In this document: positions 7,501-16,500 of the stretch, one piece after another
How positions within the stretch are numbered: position 1 is the stretch's first letter
Layout of the letters: the number at the start of each line of letters is the position of its first letter
DNA from: an uncultured Lachnospiraceae bacterium
Lineage (GTDB): Bacteria > Bacillota > Clostridia > Lachnospirales > Lachnospiraceae
Direction of reading: 5' to 3'
Assembly: GCA_900316805.1 (NCBI GenBank)
Contig: ONEJ01000076.1
Span: 1 to 33,788, forward strand
Length of the DNA: 33,788 nucleotides
The notes under the pieces: model-generated
The model's database searches: none
The model's input: only the letters and a program-made list of their open reading frames with translations
Told to the model about the DNA's origin: nothing
Position numbers and translations under genes: made by a program

Positions 7501-9756
7501 ATGAATTTTGGGAAAAGACAAGCAATGGAACAACAGGGAAACCAGCTGACCCTGCATTTCGAAAAGCAGGATGTCATCTTCACGATTCTGAAGGATGACA
7601 TCATCCGGGTGCTGGTACCATATTGGATGAAGGACTATAAGTCCAAGGCCATCGAGGGGGAGAAGGCGGTTTCAACGGAATATACCGTGGAAGAGACTGC
7701 GGATGCAGTGATTGTGAAAACAGACAGACTTTCGCTGCATATTTACGATGATTTTTACATGGAGGCATATGATGACGATGGTCATCTGCTGATGTCCGAT
7801 TACCGTGGAGACCGTCTGAAAAAGGCGGAGTTAGACAAGCAGGCGGCAGAACTGCTGGAGGCAGAGGGACATGATGCCTCTAAATTGGATGGCGGAAGCT
7901 ATGCGGTGCAGACCCTCAAGACATTGGCACCGGAGGACTGCTTTTATGGTCTTGGAGATAAGAGTGGCTTTATGAACAAGCGCCACTATGAATATGAGAA
8001 CTGGAACTCAGATCTTCCTCAGGCTCACACCGAGGATTTTCATGCACTGTACAAGTCCATTCCATTTTTGATCTGTCTGCGCAGGGATTGTGTCTATGGT
8101 CTGTTTTTTGACAATACCTTTCATAGCTACATCAATCTGGGCAAAGAGTCTGACGAATATTTTTATTACGGTGCAGATGACGGCAATCTGGATTACTATA
8201 TTCTCGGCGGACGAACCATGGCGGATGTGATTGGCAATTATACTTATCTGACGGGAAGAACACCTCTGCCGCAGCTTTGGACTCTGGGGTACCAGCAGTC
8301 CCGCTGGGGCTACACCTCGGCAAAGGACATTATGGAGGTTGCGGGCAAATACCGTGAGCTTCAGATTCCCTGTGATGTGATTCATCTGGACATTGACTAC
8401 ATGGATCACTTTAAGGTCTTTACCTGGGATGAAGAAAATTATGAGAAAAAGGGTCAGCTTTTTGACCGGATGAGAGAACTTGGATATAAGCCGGTGACCA
8501 TCATTGATCCCGGAACCAAGAAGGAAGACGGCTATTTCATGTATGAGGAAGGGGTTGCCAGGGATTATTTTGCAAAAGATCCCGAGGGAAATATTTATGT
8601 AAATGTTGTATGGCCGGGGGATTCGGTATACCCGGATTTCGGCCGGAAGGAAGTGCGTGACTGGTGGGCGGATCACCATAAGGAGCTTCTGGATATGGGT
8701 GTACAGGGAATCTGGGATGATATGAACGAGCCGGCCAGTTTCTGTGGTGAACTTCCGTTGGATGTGGAGTTTCACGATGAGGAGCGGGCAGCCACTCATG
8801 GAGAAATTCACAATGTCTATGGACACAATATGAGCCGCGCAACCTTTGCGGGCATTCAGAAGCACACCGGAAGGCGCCCATTTGTGATTACCAGAGCCTG
8901 CTATGCCGGAAGCCAGAAATATGCAACGGTATGGACGGGAGACAACCAGAGCCTGTGGTCCCATCTGCAGATGCTGGTTCCGCAGCTCTGTAATCTGGGG
9001 ATGAGCGGTTTTGCCTTCTGTGGCACGGATGTTGGTGGCTTCGGAGCAGACTGTACGCCGGAGCTTTTGTGCCGGTGGGTGGAGGCGGCATGCTTTTCGC
9101 CTTTATTCCGCAACCATTCCTGTCAGGGATCCAGACGTCAGGAACCGTGGCAGTTTGGAGAGAATGTGGCTGCCATCAACCGCAAATACATAGAGCTTCG
9201 CTATCGTTTTCTGCCTTACATCTATGATCTGTTTTATCAGGGACAGAAGAGCGGTCTGCCGGTAATGCGCCCGCTGGTGTTGCATTATGCCGATGATCCG
9301 GAGGTGCGTAATCTAAACGGTGAGTTTCTTGTGGGTGAGCAGATTCTTGTGGCACCGGTGCTGGAGCAGGGCGTTACCAGGAAGATGGTATATCTGCCGG
9401 AAGGGGTATGGTATGACTACTGGACCGGGGAAAGGCTGGAGGGACGTCAGTACCTTCTGCGGGAGGCGCCTCTTGATGTGTGTCCCATCTATATCAAAGC
9501 CAGCAGCATTATCCCGACCTATGATGTGTGCCAGTATGTAGGGGAAAAGGAATACAAGACGCTGCATCTTTTGACCACTCCGGGGGAAGCTGAGTATGTG
9601 CATTTCCAGGATAATGGTACGGACTATGCCTACGAAGAGGGACATTATAATCTTTATCAATTTACCAGAAAGAAGGATGGAACGGTACAGACAAAGATGC
9701 TTCACGAGGATTATCCGAAATATCAGGCTGTCCTTGTGGAAACACTTGGAGAGTAG
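7501..9756 (+). CDS. Glycoside hydrolase family 31 (alpha-glucosidase/alpha-xylosidase type)
   Basis: A 751-residue GH31 enzyme without a signal peptide, so cytoplasmic. The nucleophile is Asp407 in GIWDDMNEPAS and the acid/base is Asp481 in WTGDNQSLWSHL. Other family landmarks are LWTLGYQQSRWGY, DVIHLDIDYMD and RYRFLPYIYDLF. A GH31 N-terminal beta domain precedes the barrel and beta domains follow. I chose the ATG at 7501, 5 bases after AAGGAGG; an upstream TTG at 7480 would place the start before this ribosome binding site. It probably releases glucose from short alpha-glucosides taken up by the cell; exact linkage is not predictable. Confidence 0.93.
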   Translation: MNFGKRQAMEQQGNQLTLHFEKQDVIFTILKDDIIRVLVPYWMKDYKSKAIEGEKAVSTEYTVEETADAVIVKTDRLSLHIYDDFYMEAYDDDGHLLMSDYRGDRLKKAELDKQAAELLEAEGHDASKLDGGSYAVQTLKTLAPEDCFYGLGDKSGFMNKRHYEYENWNSDLPQAHTEDFHALYKSIPFLICLRRDCVYGLFFDNTFHSYINLGKESDEYFYYGADDGNLDYYILGGRTMADVIGNYTYLTGRTPLPQLWTLGYQQSRWGYTSAKDIMEVAGKYRELQIPCDVIHLDIDYMDHFKVFTWDEENYEKKGQLFDRMRELGYKPVTIIDPGTKKEDGYFMYEEGVARDYFAKDPEGNIYVNVVWPGDSVYPDFGRKEVRDWWADHHKELLDMGVQGIWDDMNEPASFCGELPLDVEFHDEERAATHGEIHNVYGHNMSRATFAGIQKHTGRRPFVITRACYAGSQKYATVWTGDNQSLWSHLQMLVPQLCNLGMSGFAFCGTDVGGFGADCTPELLCRWVEAACFSPLFRNHSCQGSRRQEPWQFGENVAAINRKYIELRYRFLPYIYDLFYQGQKSGLPVMRPLVLHYADDPEVRNLNGEFLVGEQILVAPVLEQGVTRKMVYLPEGVWYDYWTGERLEGRQYLLREAPLDVCPIYIKASSIIPTYDVCQYVGEKEYKTLHLLTTPGEAEYVHFQDNGTDYAYEEGHYNLYQFTRKKDGTVQTKMLHEDYPKYQAVLVETLGE

Positions 9757-9855
9757 TTATAAATAATTATATTTTCAAGGTTTTTTCAAGGAATGTTGTT
9801 TATGATTCCAATTAAGTGTAAGACGCATATGGCCTGCTGAAAATGGGTGATTTTA

Positions 9856-9884
9856 TTTACTTTTTTCCGGTAGGATGATATAAT
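9856..9884 (+). promoter_or_regulatory. Predicted sigma-A promoter for the lysozyme gene
   Basis: TTTACT (9856-9861), a 17-base spacer and a consensus TATAAT (9879-9884). It lies in the 301-base gap between GH31 and the lysozyme and would give a leader of about 165 bases. The leader has a short hairpin (TCCGG/CCGGA near 9896-9912) but matches no riboswitch I know. The rest of the gap (9757-9855) shows only a direct repeat of TTTTCAAGG near 9773-9791 and no clear terminator. Confidence 0.6.
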
Positions 9885-10057
9885 GGGCAGACGCTCCGGA
9901 CAAGTCCCGGATGTACACCGGCATGGATGCAGGGATATTACATAAATTACCAGCACATCAAACTGGAGAGATGTTGTAAAATGTTGTAAGATGACCCGAC
10001 AAAAGGACATTTGAATGGAGTCAAAAGAAGAATTATGAACAGCAGGAGAGTAGCGGA

Positions 10058-11878
10058 TTGAGATTTACAAAAGCAAAATTAATAGTAACAGGAATGATTA
10101 TGGCAGCCGTATGCGCATTTGCACCACAGCAGTTGAAGGCAGAGGTACCCGGGTTCCGGATGGATGGAGTGATGGGCCAGAGCATTGAGGATGAAACAAG
10201 TTATGATGTGACACCATTACCTATGCTTCTGAGGGCTTCTACGGCGGATGCCTCGCCTTCCACCGCAGCAGTGTCGTCTTATACACAGGATTTTTTGGAT
10301 AAATCCTTTACCACAGAGGGGGATTTTACCGATGCCACATACTATCACAAAGCAGATTATGAGGATTATCTGATGCTGCAGGGCATTGATGTATCCTGGT
10401 GGCAGGCAAAGGACAAGAAAACAACCCTTCTGGACTGGGAAAAGATTCATGACGCGGGAATTGATTTCACCTTCGTCCGTGCGGCGTCGAGAGATTCCAA
10501 GGATGGAAGCATCTATGAGGATACCGCAGCCGATTCCCATATACAGTCGGCTTTAGAAAACGATATGAATGTGGGGCTGTATGTTTTTTCCCAGGCTCTC
10601 ACAGAAGCGGAGGCCAAGGAAGAGGCCGATTATCTTCTCCGGCAGATAAAAAAATATAATTGGGATATTACGATGCCTCTGGTGATCGACCGGGAAAAGG
10701 GCAGCTATAACCGCCTGACGGAGGGAAAGCTGTCAAAGGCGAAGGAGACGGCAGTCTGTCAGGCCTTTGCAGATACCATTACAGAAGCGGGATACCGCGC
10801 ATGTGTATATGCCTCTTATGCCTGGATCAAATCTTATATTAACACGGATTCGCTGGAGGATTGCGGGATCTGGATTGCGCGGTATAATAACACCACCACC
10901 AGTAATTCTAAGAGCGGAAGCGCTTATGCAGACGTGGCATATGACTATGACTTCTGGCAGTATTCCTCTATGGCAAGGATTGACGGATATTCGGGAAATC
11001 TGGATGCAAATTTCTGGTATAAGGATACGGGGATTCAGACCACCGGTCTGAAAGCGGAAGCGGGATCTGCTTTCGAACCGGTGACGCTGAGCTGGAAAGC
11101 GGCTGCAGATGATGTTAAGGGATACCGGGTGTATCGCTATGATCCTAAGCAGGAGAAATATGTACATATTAAAACCACCGGCAAGTGCAGTTTTGTGGAT
11201 GAGGATGTGACTGCCGGAACCACATATCAATATAAAGTGCGTTGTTATTGGACGATCGGAGGAACAAACTATTACGGAACCACTTCATCTGCGGTGTCGG
11301 TGGATGTTCCCCTTGCGCAGGTGACCGGGGTTGGAACGGCAAAAAGAGGAAGCACCTCCCTGACGCTTTCCTGGGATAAGGTGAGTGGAGCCAGTGGATA
11401 TCGTTTGTATCGGTATAATCCGGATTCCAAGGGATATGAGAAAGTGGTCACCCTCTCCGGTGGCACAAACACTTCCTACAATGTCAGTGGACTGGATGGT
11501 GCAACAGAATACCGGTTTAAGGTTAAGGCATACAAAAAGGTGGATGGTGTTGTTTCCTGGGGAATTGCTTCGACAGAATACCGGCAAAGCACAAATCCAT
11601 GGAAGGTGAAAAATCTGAAGCTCAGCAAAAAATCCACAACCGTTACACTGAAGTGGGATAAAGTAAGCGGAGCCACCGGTTACCAGCTGTACCGCTACAA
11701 TTCCGGCACCGGGAAATACGAAAAAATAGCGACTATCAGAAATAACACCACATTTTCCTATAAGGATACAAACCGGAAAAAGGGACAGCAGTACACCTAC
11801 AAAATAAGGGCTTATAAGATATACGATGGAAAGGTATATCACGGTGTTTGCTCAAATGTGGCAAAGATCACGATTTAA
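10058..11878 (+). CDS. Secreted GH25 lysozyme with three fibronectin-III-like C-terminal repeats
   Basis: A 606-residue exported muramidase. A signal peptide covers about residues 1-28 (hydrophobic IVTGMIMAAVCAFA, cut near LKA). A linker runs to about 107. The GH25 barrel is about 108-322, with GIDVSWWQ (Asp111) and the catalytic pair in VIDREKG (Asp211, Glu213), ending DFWQYSS. Three related modules of roughly 90 residues follow (about 327-420, 423-515 and 517-606), each with the pattern L-W...GYxxYRY then YKVRxYW/KAY. The start is TTG preceded by CAGGAGAG. The enzyme should cut the glycan strands of peptidoglycan; the repeats probably hold it on the wall or other glycans. Self wall turnover or attack on competitors are both possible. 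Confidence 0.9.
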   Translation: MRFTKAKLIVTGMIMAAVCAFAPQQLKAEVPGFRMDGVMGQSIEDETSYDVTPLPMLLRASTADASPSTAAVSSYTQDFLDKSFTTEGDFTDATYYHKADYEDYLMLQGIDVSWWQAKDKKTTLLDWEKIHDAGIDFTFVRAASRDSKDGSIYEDTAADSHIQSALENDMNVGLYVFSQALTEAEAKEEADYLLRQIKKYNWDITMPLVIDREKGSYNRLTEGKLSKAKETAVCQAFADTITEAGYRACVYASYAWIKSYINTDSLEDCGIWIARYNNTTTSNSKSGSAYADVAYDYDFWQYSSMARIDGYSGNLDANFWYKDTGIQTTGLKAEAGSAFEPVTLSWKAAADDVKGYRVYRYDPKQEKYVHIKTTGKCSFVDEDVTAGTTYQYKVRCYWTIGGTNYYGTTSSAVSVDVPLAQVTGVGTAKRGSTSLTLSWDKVSGASGYRLYRYNPDSKGYEKVVTLSGGTNTSYNVSGLDGATEYRFKVKAYKKVDGVVSWGIASTEYRQSTNPWKVKNLKLSKKSTTVTLKWDKVSGATGYQLYRYNSGTGKYEKIATIRNNTTFSYKDTNRKKGQQYTYKIRAYKIYDGKVYHGVCSNVAKITI

Positions 11879-12035
11879 GATTTTTGTAATAGATATTTCT
11901 GGCATTGTTGTCGTACATATGGGGGACAAAGGCGATTTTCCGATAGCCGGCACGTTCCACGCTTCGCCGGGAAGCAATATTATCAGGGAGTTATTGTGAA
12001 AAGAACGCGTACGCAGAGACAACAGGAGGAAACAG

Positions 12036-13559
12036 ATGCCAGAGAAAACCTATATTGCCATTGATCTGAAATCATTTTTTGCCTCCGTGGAATGTGTGGA
12101 ACGGGGGCTGGATCCCCTGACGACGAATCTGGTGGTGGCGGATGTCGGCCGCACGGAGAAAACCATCTGCCTTGCGGTGACGCCTGCCCTGAAAACCTAC
12201 GGCATACCGGGACGGGCGAGGCTGTTTGAGGTGGTTCAGCGGGTGCGGGAGGTCAATTGCGACAGAAGGCGCGCAGCTTTGGGGAATTCTTTTGCCGGGA
12301 GTTCCTATAATCTGAATGAGCTTGCGGCAGATCCGCAGCTCGAGTTGTCCTATATTGTCGCGCCGCCCCGGATGGCATATTATATAGCCTACAGCACGAA
12401 GATCTACAAGATTTATTTGAAATATGTTGCGCCGGAGGATATCCATGTCTATTCCATTGACGAGGTGCTGATGGATGTGACCAGCTATCTGGATCTGTAT
12501 GGGATGACAGCAAGAGAGCTGGCCATGATCATGATCAAAGACGTATTGGACACCACAGGAATCACGGCTACTGCGGGAATCGGGACAAATCTGTATCTCT
12601 GCAAGATAGCCATGGATATCGTGGCCAAGAAGATACCGGCAGATGAAAACGGCGTCAGGATCGCGGAACTGGATGAAATTACCTACCGGAAGCTTTTGTG
12701 GGATCACCGGCCCATTACGGATTTCTGGCGGGTGGGCAGAGGATATGAAAAGAAGCTTGCCTCCGTAGGGCTCTACACCATGGGAGATGTGGCAAGATGC
12801 TCTCTGGGAAAGGAAAATGAATATTATAACGAGGATTTGCTGTATGATCTGTTTGGTATCAATGCAGAGCTTCTGATCGACCACGCCTGGGGCTGGGAGC
12901 CCACCACCATTGATGAGATCAAAGCTTACACGCCCGAGAACAGCAGTCTGGGATCCGGCCAGGTGCTGCAGCATCCTTATACGGCGGAGAAGGCCAAACT
13001 CATTGCCAAGGAGATGACAGAGCTTCTTGCCCTGGATCTGGTGGAAAAGAAGCTGGTCACCGATCAGATGGTGCTGACGGTGGGCTATGATGTGGAAAGT
13101 CTGAAGGATCCGGCCATCAAAGGGAAATATCATGGAGAGATCACTACGGATCATTACGGCAGGCGGGTGCCAAAACATGCCCACGGGACTGTGAATCTGG
13201 CCAGGCAGACCTCCTCTGCGAAGGAGATCCGGGAAGCCGTGGAAGGATTGTTTGACCGGATCGTGAACCCGGATCTTCTGGTGCGGCGCATCAACATTTC
13301 GGCGAACCATGTGATCCGGGAGAATGAGGTCAAACAGGAAGAGACCTATGAGCAGCTGGATCTTTTTACGGATTACGCAAAGCTGGAGCAGCAGCGCAGG
13401 GAGGCAGACCGGGAGCTGGAGAAGGAACATAAGCTCCAGCAGGCAGTGGTGGATCTGCAGAAAAAATTCGGCAAAAATGCCGTGTTAAAGGGCATGAATC
13501 TGGAGAAGGATGCCATGACCAGAGAGCGGAACCGGCAGATTGGAGGGCATAAGGCATGA
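12036..13559 (+). CDS. Y-family DNA polymerase (UmuC/ImpB/DinB superfamily)
   Basis: A 507-residue translesion polymerase, longer than DinB because of an extended C-terminal tail. The N-terminal catalytic aspartate lies in AIDLKSFFASVE and the second acidic pair in YSIDEVLMDVT. ATAGIGTNLYLCKIAMD is the fingers/palm motif and FWRVGRGYEKKLASVG the helix-hairpin-helix. The tail (about 430-507) is charged and helical. The ATG follows CAGGAGGAAACAG. It overlaps the YolD-like gene by 4 bases (ATGA). It resembles the UvrX/YqjW group of Gram-positive bacteria. The 157 bases upstream hold no recognisable LexA box of the GAAC-N4-GTTC type. Confidence 0.93.
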   Translation: MPEKTYIAIDLKSFFASVECVERGLDPLTTNLVVADVGRTEKTICLAVTPALKTYGIPGRARLFEVVQRVREVNCDRRRAALGNSFAGSSYNLNELAADPQLELSYIVAPPRMAYYIAYSTKIYKIYLKYVAPEDIHVYSIDEVLMDVTSYLDLYGMTARELAMIMIKDVLDTTGITATAGIGTNLYLCKIAMDIVAKKIPADENGVRIAELDEITYRKLLWDHRPITDFWRVGRGYEKKLASVGLYTMGDVARCSLGKENEYYNEDLLYDLFGINAELLIDHAWGWEPTTIDEIKAYTPENSSLGSGQVLQHPYTAEKAKLIAKEMTELLALDLVEKKLVTDQMVLTVGYDVESLKDPAIKGKYHGEITTDHYGRRVPKHAHGTVNLARQTSSAKEIREAVEGLFDRIVNPDLLVRRINISANHVIRENEVKQEETYEQLDLFTDYAKLEQQRREADRELEKEHKLQQAVVDLQKKFGKNAVLKGMNLEKDAMTRERNRQIGGHKA

Positions 13560-13954
13560 GTTATGAGGATATTTTGTATCTTCCCCATCATCAGTCCCCG
13601 AAAAGAGAGCATATGTCACTGCGTGACCGGGCGGCGCAGTTTGCCCCTTTTGCGGCATTGACTGGTTATGAAGATGCCATTGAAGAGACCGGGCGGCTTA
13701 CCGACGAGGAAATTCTTCTGGATGAGACTGCAGTGGACCGGATCAATGAGCAGCTTCAATATCTCGCGGCGCATATGGATGAGGGGATAAGGGTGTCTGT
13801 TACGTATTTCAGGCCCGATGACAGGAAAAGCAAAGGAGCCTATCTGACGGATATCGGTGTGATAAAAAAGATCGATCAGGACAGGCAGACCCTTCTTATG
13901 GAAAGCGGGGTAACCATTGCCATGGGGCAGATCAGGGAACTTGAAATTGTCTGA
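13556..13954 (+). CDS. YolD-like protein
   Basis: A 132-residue protein of the YolD-like family, which is commonly paired with Y-family polymerases in Firmicutes. The family signature is MSLRDRAAQFAPFAALTGYED at about residues 21-41, followed by an acidic helix and a beta-rich C-terminal half (YFRPDDRKSKGAYLTDIG). The 4-base overlap with the polymerase gene points to coupled translation. Its role is presumably to support or control the polymerase; the biochemical function is unknown. Confidence 0.85.
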   Translation: MSYEDILYLPHHQSPKREHMSLRDRAAQFAPFAALTGYEDAIEETGRLTDEEILLDETAVDRINEQLQYLAAHMDEGIRVSVTYFRPDDRKSKGAYLTDIGVIKKIDQDRQTLLMESGVTIAMGQIRELEIV

Positions 13955-13969
13955 CAAATCGAATGAGAC

Positions 13970-13998
13970 TTGAATTCATCGGGGAATCAGAGTATAAT
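13970..13998 (+). promoter_or_regulatory. Predicted sigma-A promoter for pgi
   Basis: TTGAAT (13970-13975), 17 bases, TATAAT (13993-13998). The leader to the pgi ATG is about 40 bases and contains a GGAGG. Confidence 0.7.
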
Positions 13999-14043
13999 CA
14001 CCTAAGGAAATAAATCTTAAATATTATTACGGAGGAGTCGATC

Positions 14044-15624
14044 ATGATTACCTGGAAAAATTTGGATACGGTTGATGCGTATCAGGAACTTGCCAAGGTG
14101 GAGCCTGTGAACTTAAAAGAGGTTATGTCCGGAGAGAACGGCGCAGAGCGTGTAAAGAAGTACAGCGTTCCGATGGCAGAGGGTCTTGCTTATAATTTTG
14201 CAGCAAAGCAGGTGGATGACAAGGTGCTGGCAGCCCTTTCCAAACTGGCAGAGGAAACCCAGCTTACAGAGAAGTTTGAGGAACTTTACAACGGCGAAGT
14301 AATCAATACCGGCGAGAAGCGTATGGTACTTCACCACATGACAAGAGGTCAGCTGGGAGCTCCTGTGGAGGCTGACGGTGTGGACAAGCGTGCCTTCTAT
14401 GTAGAGCAGCAGGACCGCATTGCAGACTTTGCAGACAAGGTACACAGCGGAGCCATTGCCAATGAAGCCGGCGAGAAGTTTACAACCGTTGTTCAGATCG
14501 GAATCGGTGGAAGTGACCTTGGACCACGCGCCATGTATCTTGCTCTGGAGAACTGGGCAAAGGTTAATGACACCTTCAAGATGGAAGCAAAATTCATCAG
14601 CAACGTAGATCCGGATGATGCTTCCGCAGTATTAAATACCATTGACGTAGCACATTCCCTATTCATTCTGGTTTCCAAGTCCGGTACTACATTGGAGACA
14701 TTGACCAATGAGTCCTTCGTGAAGGATGCCCTGAAGAACGCCGGCTTAGATCCTGCAAAGCATATGATTGCAGTTACCAGTGAGACTTCTCCTCTTGCAA
14801 AGAGTGATGATTATCTGGCTGCCTTCTTTATGGATGATTACATCGGAGGACGTTATTCCTCTACATCAGCCGTTGGCGGTGCGGTATTATCACTGGCTTT
14901 CGGCTCGGATGTATTTGCGAAATTCCTTGAGGGCGCAGCCGCAGAGGATGCCCTTTCTAAGAATAAGAACCTGATGGAGAATCCGGCAATGCTGGATGCC
15001 CTGATCGGTGTATATGAGAGAAATGTTTTAGGATATGGCACAACAGCAGTGCTCCCGTATTCTCAGGCACTGAACCGCTTCCCGGCGCATCTGCAGCAGC
15101 TTGACATGGAGTCCAACGGTAAGTCTGTGAACCGTTTCGGAGAGCCTGTTGATTATGTGACCGGACCGGTAATCTTTGGAGAGCCCGGCACCAACGGACA
15201 GCATTCCTTCTATCAGTTACTGCATCAGGGAACGGACATCATTCCGCTTCAGTTTGTAGGCTTTAAGAACAACCAGATGGGAAGAGATGTGGTTATCCAG
15301 GACAGCACCAGCCAGCAGAAGCTGTGCGCGAACGTAGCTGCCCAGATCGTAGCTTTTGCCTGTGGTAAGGCAGATGAGGACCGTAACAAGAATTTCGAGG
15401 GCGGACGTCCATCCAGCATCATCGTGGGAGACCAGTTAACTCCACAGACATTGGGAGCACTGCTTGCTCACTTCGAGAACAAGGTAATGTTCCAGGGCTT
15501 TGTATGGAATGTCAACAGCTTCGATCAGGAAGGTGTTCAGCTGGGTAAGGTTCTGGCAAAGCGCGTGCTTGCCCATGAGACTGACGGCGCACTGAAGGTG
15601 TACAGTGATCTTCTGAATATCTAA
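14044..15624 (+). CDS. pgi: Glucose-6-phosphate isomerase
   Basis: Interconverts glucose-6-phosphate and fructose-6-phosphate in glycolysis. The 526-residue protein has the phosphosugar-binding SIS signatures GIGGSDLGPRAM and SKSGTTLETLTNE, the active-site stretch VGGRYSSTSAVG (here IGGRYSS) and the C-terminal GRPSS and FVWNVNSFDQEGV(Q)LGK region. It is of the longer class, not the roughly 450-residue Bacillus form. Codon use looks like that of a highly expressed gene. It stands alone between its own promoter and a strong terminator. Confidence 0.97.
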   Translation: MITWKNLDTVDAYQELAKVEPVNLKEVMSGENGAERVKKYSVPMAEGLAYNFAAKQVDDKVLAALSKLAEETQLTEKFEELYNGEVINTGEKRMVLHHMTRGQLGAPVEADGVDKRAFYVEQQDRIADFADKVHSGAIANEAGEKFTTVVQIGIGGSDLGPRAMYLALENWAKVNDTFKMEAKFISNVDPDDASAVLNTIDVAHSLFILVSKSGTTLETLTNESFVKDALKNAGLDPAKHMIAVTSETSPLAKSDDYLAAFFMDDYIGGRYSSTSAVGGAVLSLAFGSDVFAKFLEGAAAEDALSKNKNLMENPAMLDALIGVYERNVLGYGTTAVLPYSQALNRFPAHLQQLDMESNGKSVNRFGEPVDYVTGPVIFGEPGTNGQHSFYQLLHQGTDIIPLQFVGFKNNQMGRDVVIQDSTSQQKLCANVAAQIVAFACGKADEDRNKNFEGGRPSSIIVGDQLTPQTLGALLAHFENKVMFQGFVWNVNSFDQEGVQLGKVLAKRVLAHETDGALKVYSDLLNI

Positions 15625-15660
15625 TTCGATATTGAAATTTTGACTTAAGTCTAAAGGAAA

Positions 15661-15699
15661 AGCCTGGGATAAACATTTATGGTTTATCCCAGGCTTTTT
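15661..15699. terminator. Bidirectional intrinsic terminator between pgi and lgt
   Basis: A perfect 14-bp stem (15661-15674 with 15682-15695; arm AGCCTGGGATAAAC) with a 7-base loop, followed by TTTTT on the plus strand and by a short T-rich run on the minus strand. It serves pgi and the convergent lgt operon. Confidence 0.92.
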
Positions 15700-15720
15700 A
15701 TATGCGCTGTTTTTTAGCGT

Positions 15721-16500
15721 TTATTTATTTTCTTCTGATACTATTCTTTGCGGCTTTGGGCGGGTTAAGGCGATCACCATAGCGACCCCAGCCAGTGCCA
15801 CGAAAATAGAGATAAACTGGGAGGTAGACAGTGTACCTACAGAGCCACGTCCCAGATCTCCCCGGAAAAATTCGATGATGAAACGTCCCACACTGTAGAA
15901 GATCAGGTAAAAAGCACCGATTTTTCCGGGCTTTTTATTGTGCTTCAACAGTACAGCCAGCAATGCAAAGTTCAGAAAATCAAAAGCACTGGATACCAGC
16001 TGTGAGGGAAAGAGAGGTACGTTGTTAGGTGCAAAGGCGGAGTGGGTGAAGGTAATAGAGATGGGAGATTCCATCTCCACGCCGTAGCAGCATCCCGCAA
16101 GGAAGCATCCAATCCGCCCAAAGCCCTGGGCTAATGCGATGGAAGGTGCTGCACAGTCCAGGTATCTTAAAAATGGCAGCTTTTTGATCTTGCAGTAGAG
16201 GGCGGCTGCCACAATTCCCGTGATGATTCCTCCATATACCACAAAGCCGTCACTGAATTGCAGCAGGAGCTTGGGATTCGCAAGGATATCCTTAAAAATG
16301 GTGATGTAATACAACAGCTTTGCACCCAGGAGGCCGGAGAGTACTCCCACAATGAGAAGGTTAAATACAGGCTCTGGCTCCAGATCTGTCTTTTTCGCCA
16401 GATGTTCCGTTGAAAAATAGGCGGCAAAAATGCCGATGGCAATCATCAGACCATAGCCGTAGATGGTGACCGGACCAATGGAAAATAGTTCATTATGCAT
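15721..16500 (-). CDS. lgt: Prolipoprotein diacylglyceryl transferase
   Basis: Integral membrane enzyme that transfers diacylglycerol from phosphatidylglycerol to the lipobox cysteine of prelipoproteins. The 259-residue protein has about seven hydrophobic segments and the family signature GRIGCFLAGCCYG (Arg in the catalytic region), with SVGRFIIEFFRGD near the C-terminus. Its ATG overlaps the end of the MATE gene by 8 bases, so the two are co-transcribed. The lipoprotein at 1743 is one likely client. Confidence 0.96.
   Translation of the reverse strand: MHNELFSIGPVTIYGYGLMIAIGIFAAYFSTEHLAKKTDLEPEPVFNLLIVGVLSGLLGAKLLYYITIFKDILANPKLLLQFSDGFVVYGGIITGIVAAALYCKIKKLPFLRYLDCAAPSIALAQGFGRIGCFLAGCCYGVEMESPISITFTHSAFAPNNVPLFPSQLVSSAFDFLNFALLAVLLKHNKKPGKIGAFYLIFYSVGRFIIEFFRGDLGRGSVGTLSTSQFISIFVALAGVAMVIALTRPKPQRIVSEENK

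Noticed and set aside
9890-10057. Riboswitch in the lysozyme leader
   Set aside because: Only one weak 5-bp hairpin; no match to the conserved cores of cyclic-di-GMP, purine, lysine or other riboswitches that I can recognise.
11879-12035. LexA/SOS operator before the Y-family polymerase
   Set aside because: No GAAC-N4-GTTC or close variant; GAACGCGTACGC matches only the left half.
12072-13430. Long 452-codon minus-strand frame opposite the Y-family polymerase
   Set aside because: An antisense shadow of the polymerase gene, whose catalytic motifs are clear; the translation shows no family features.
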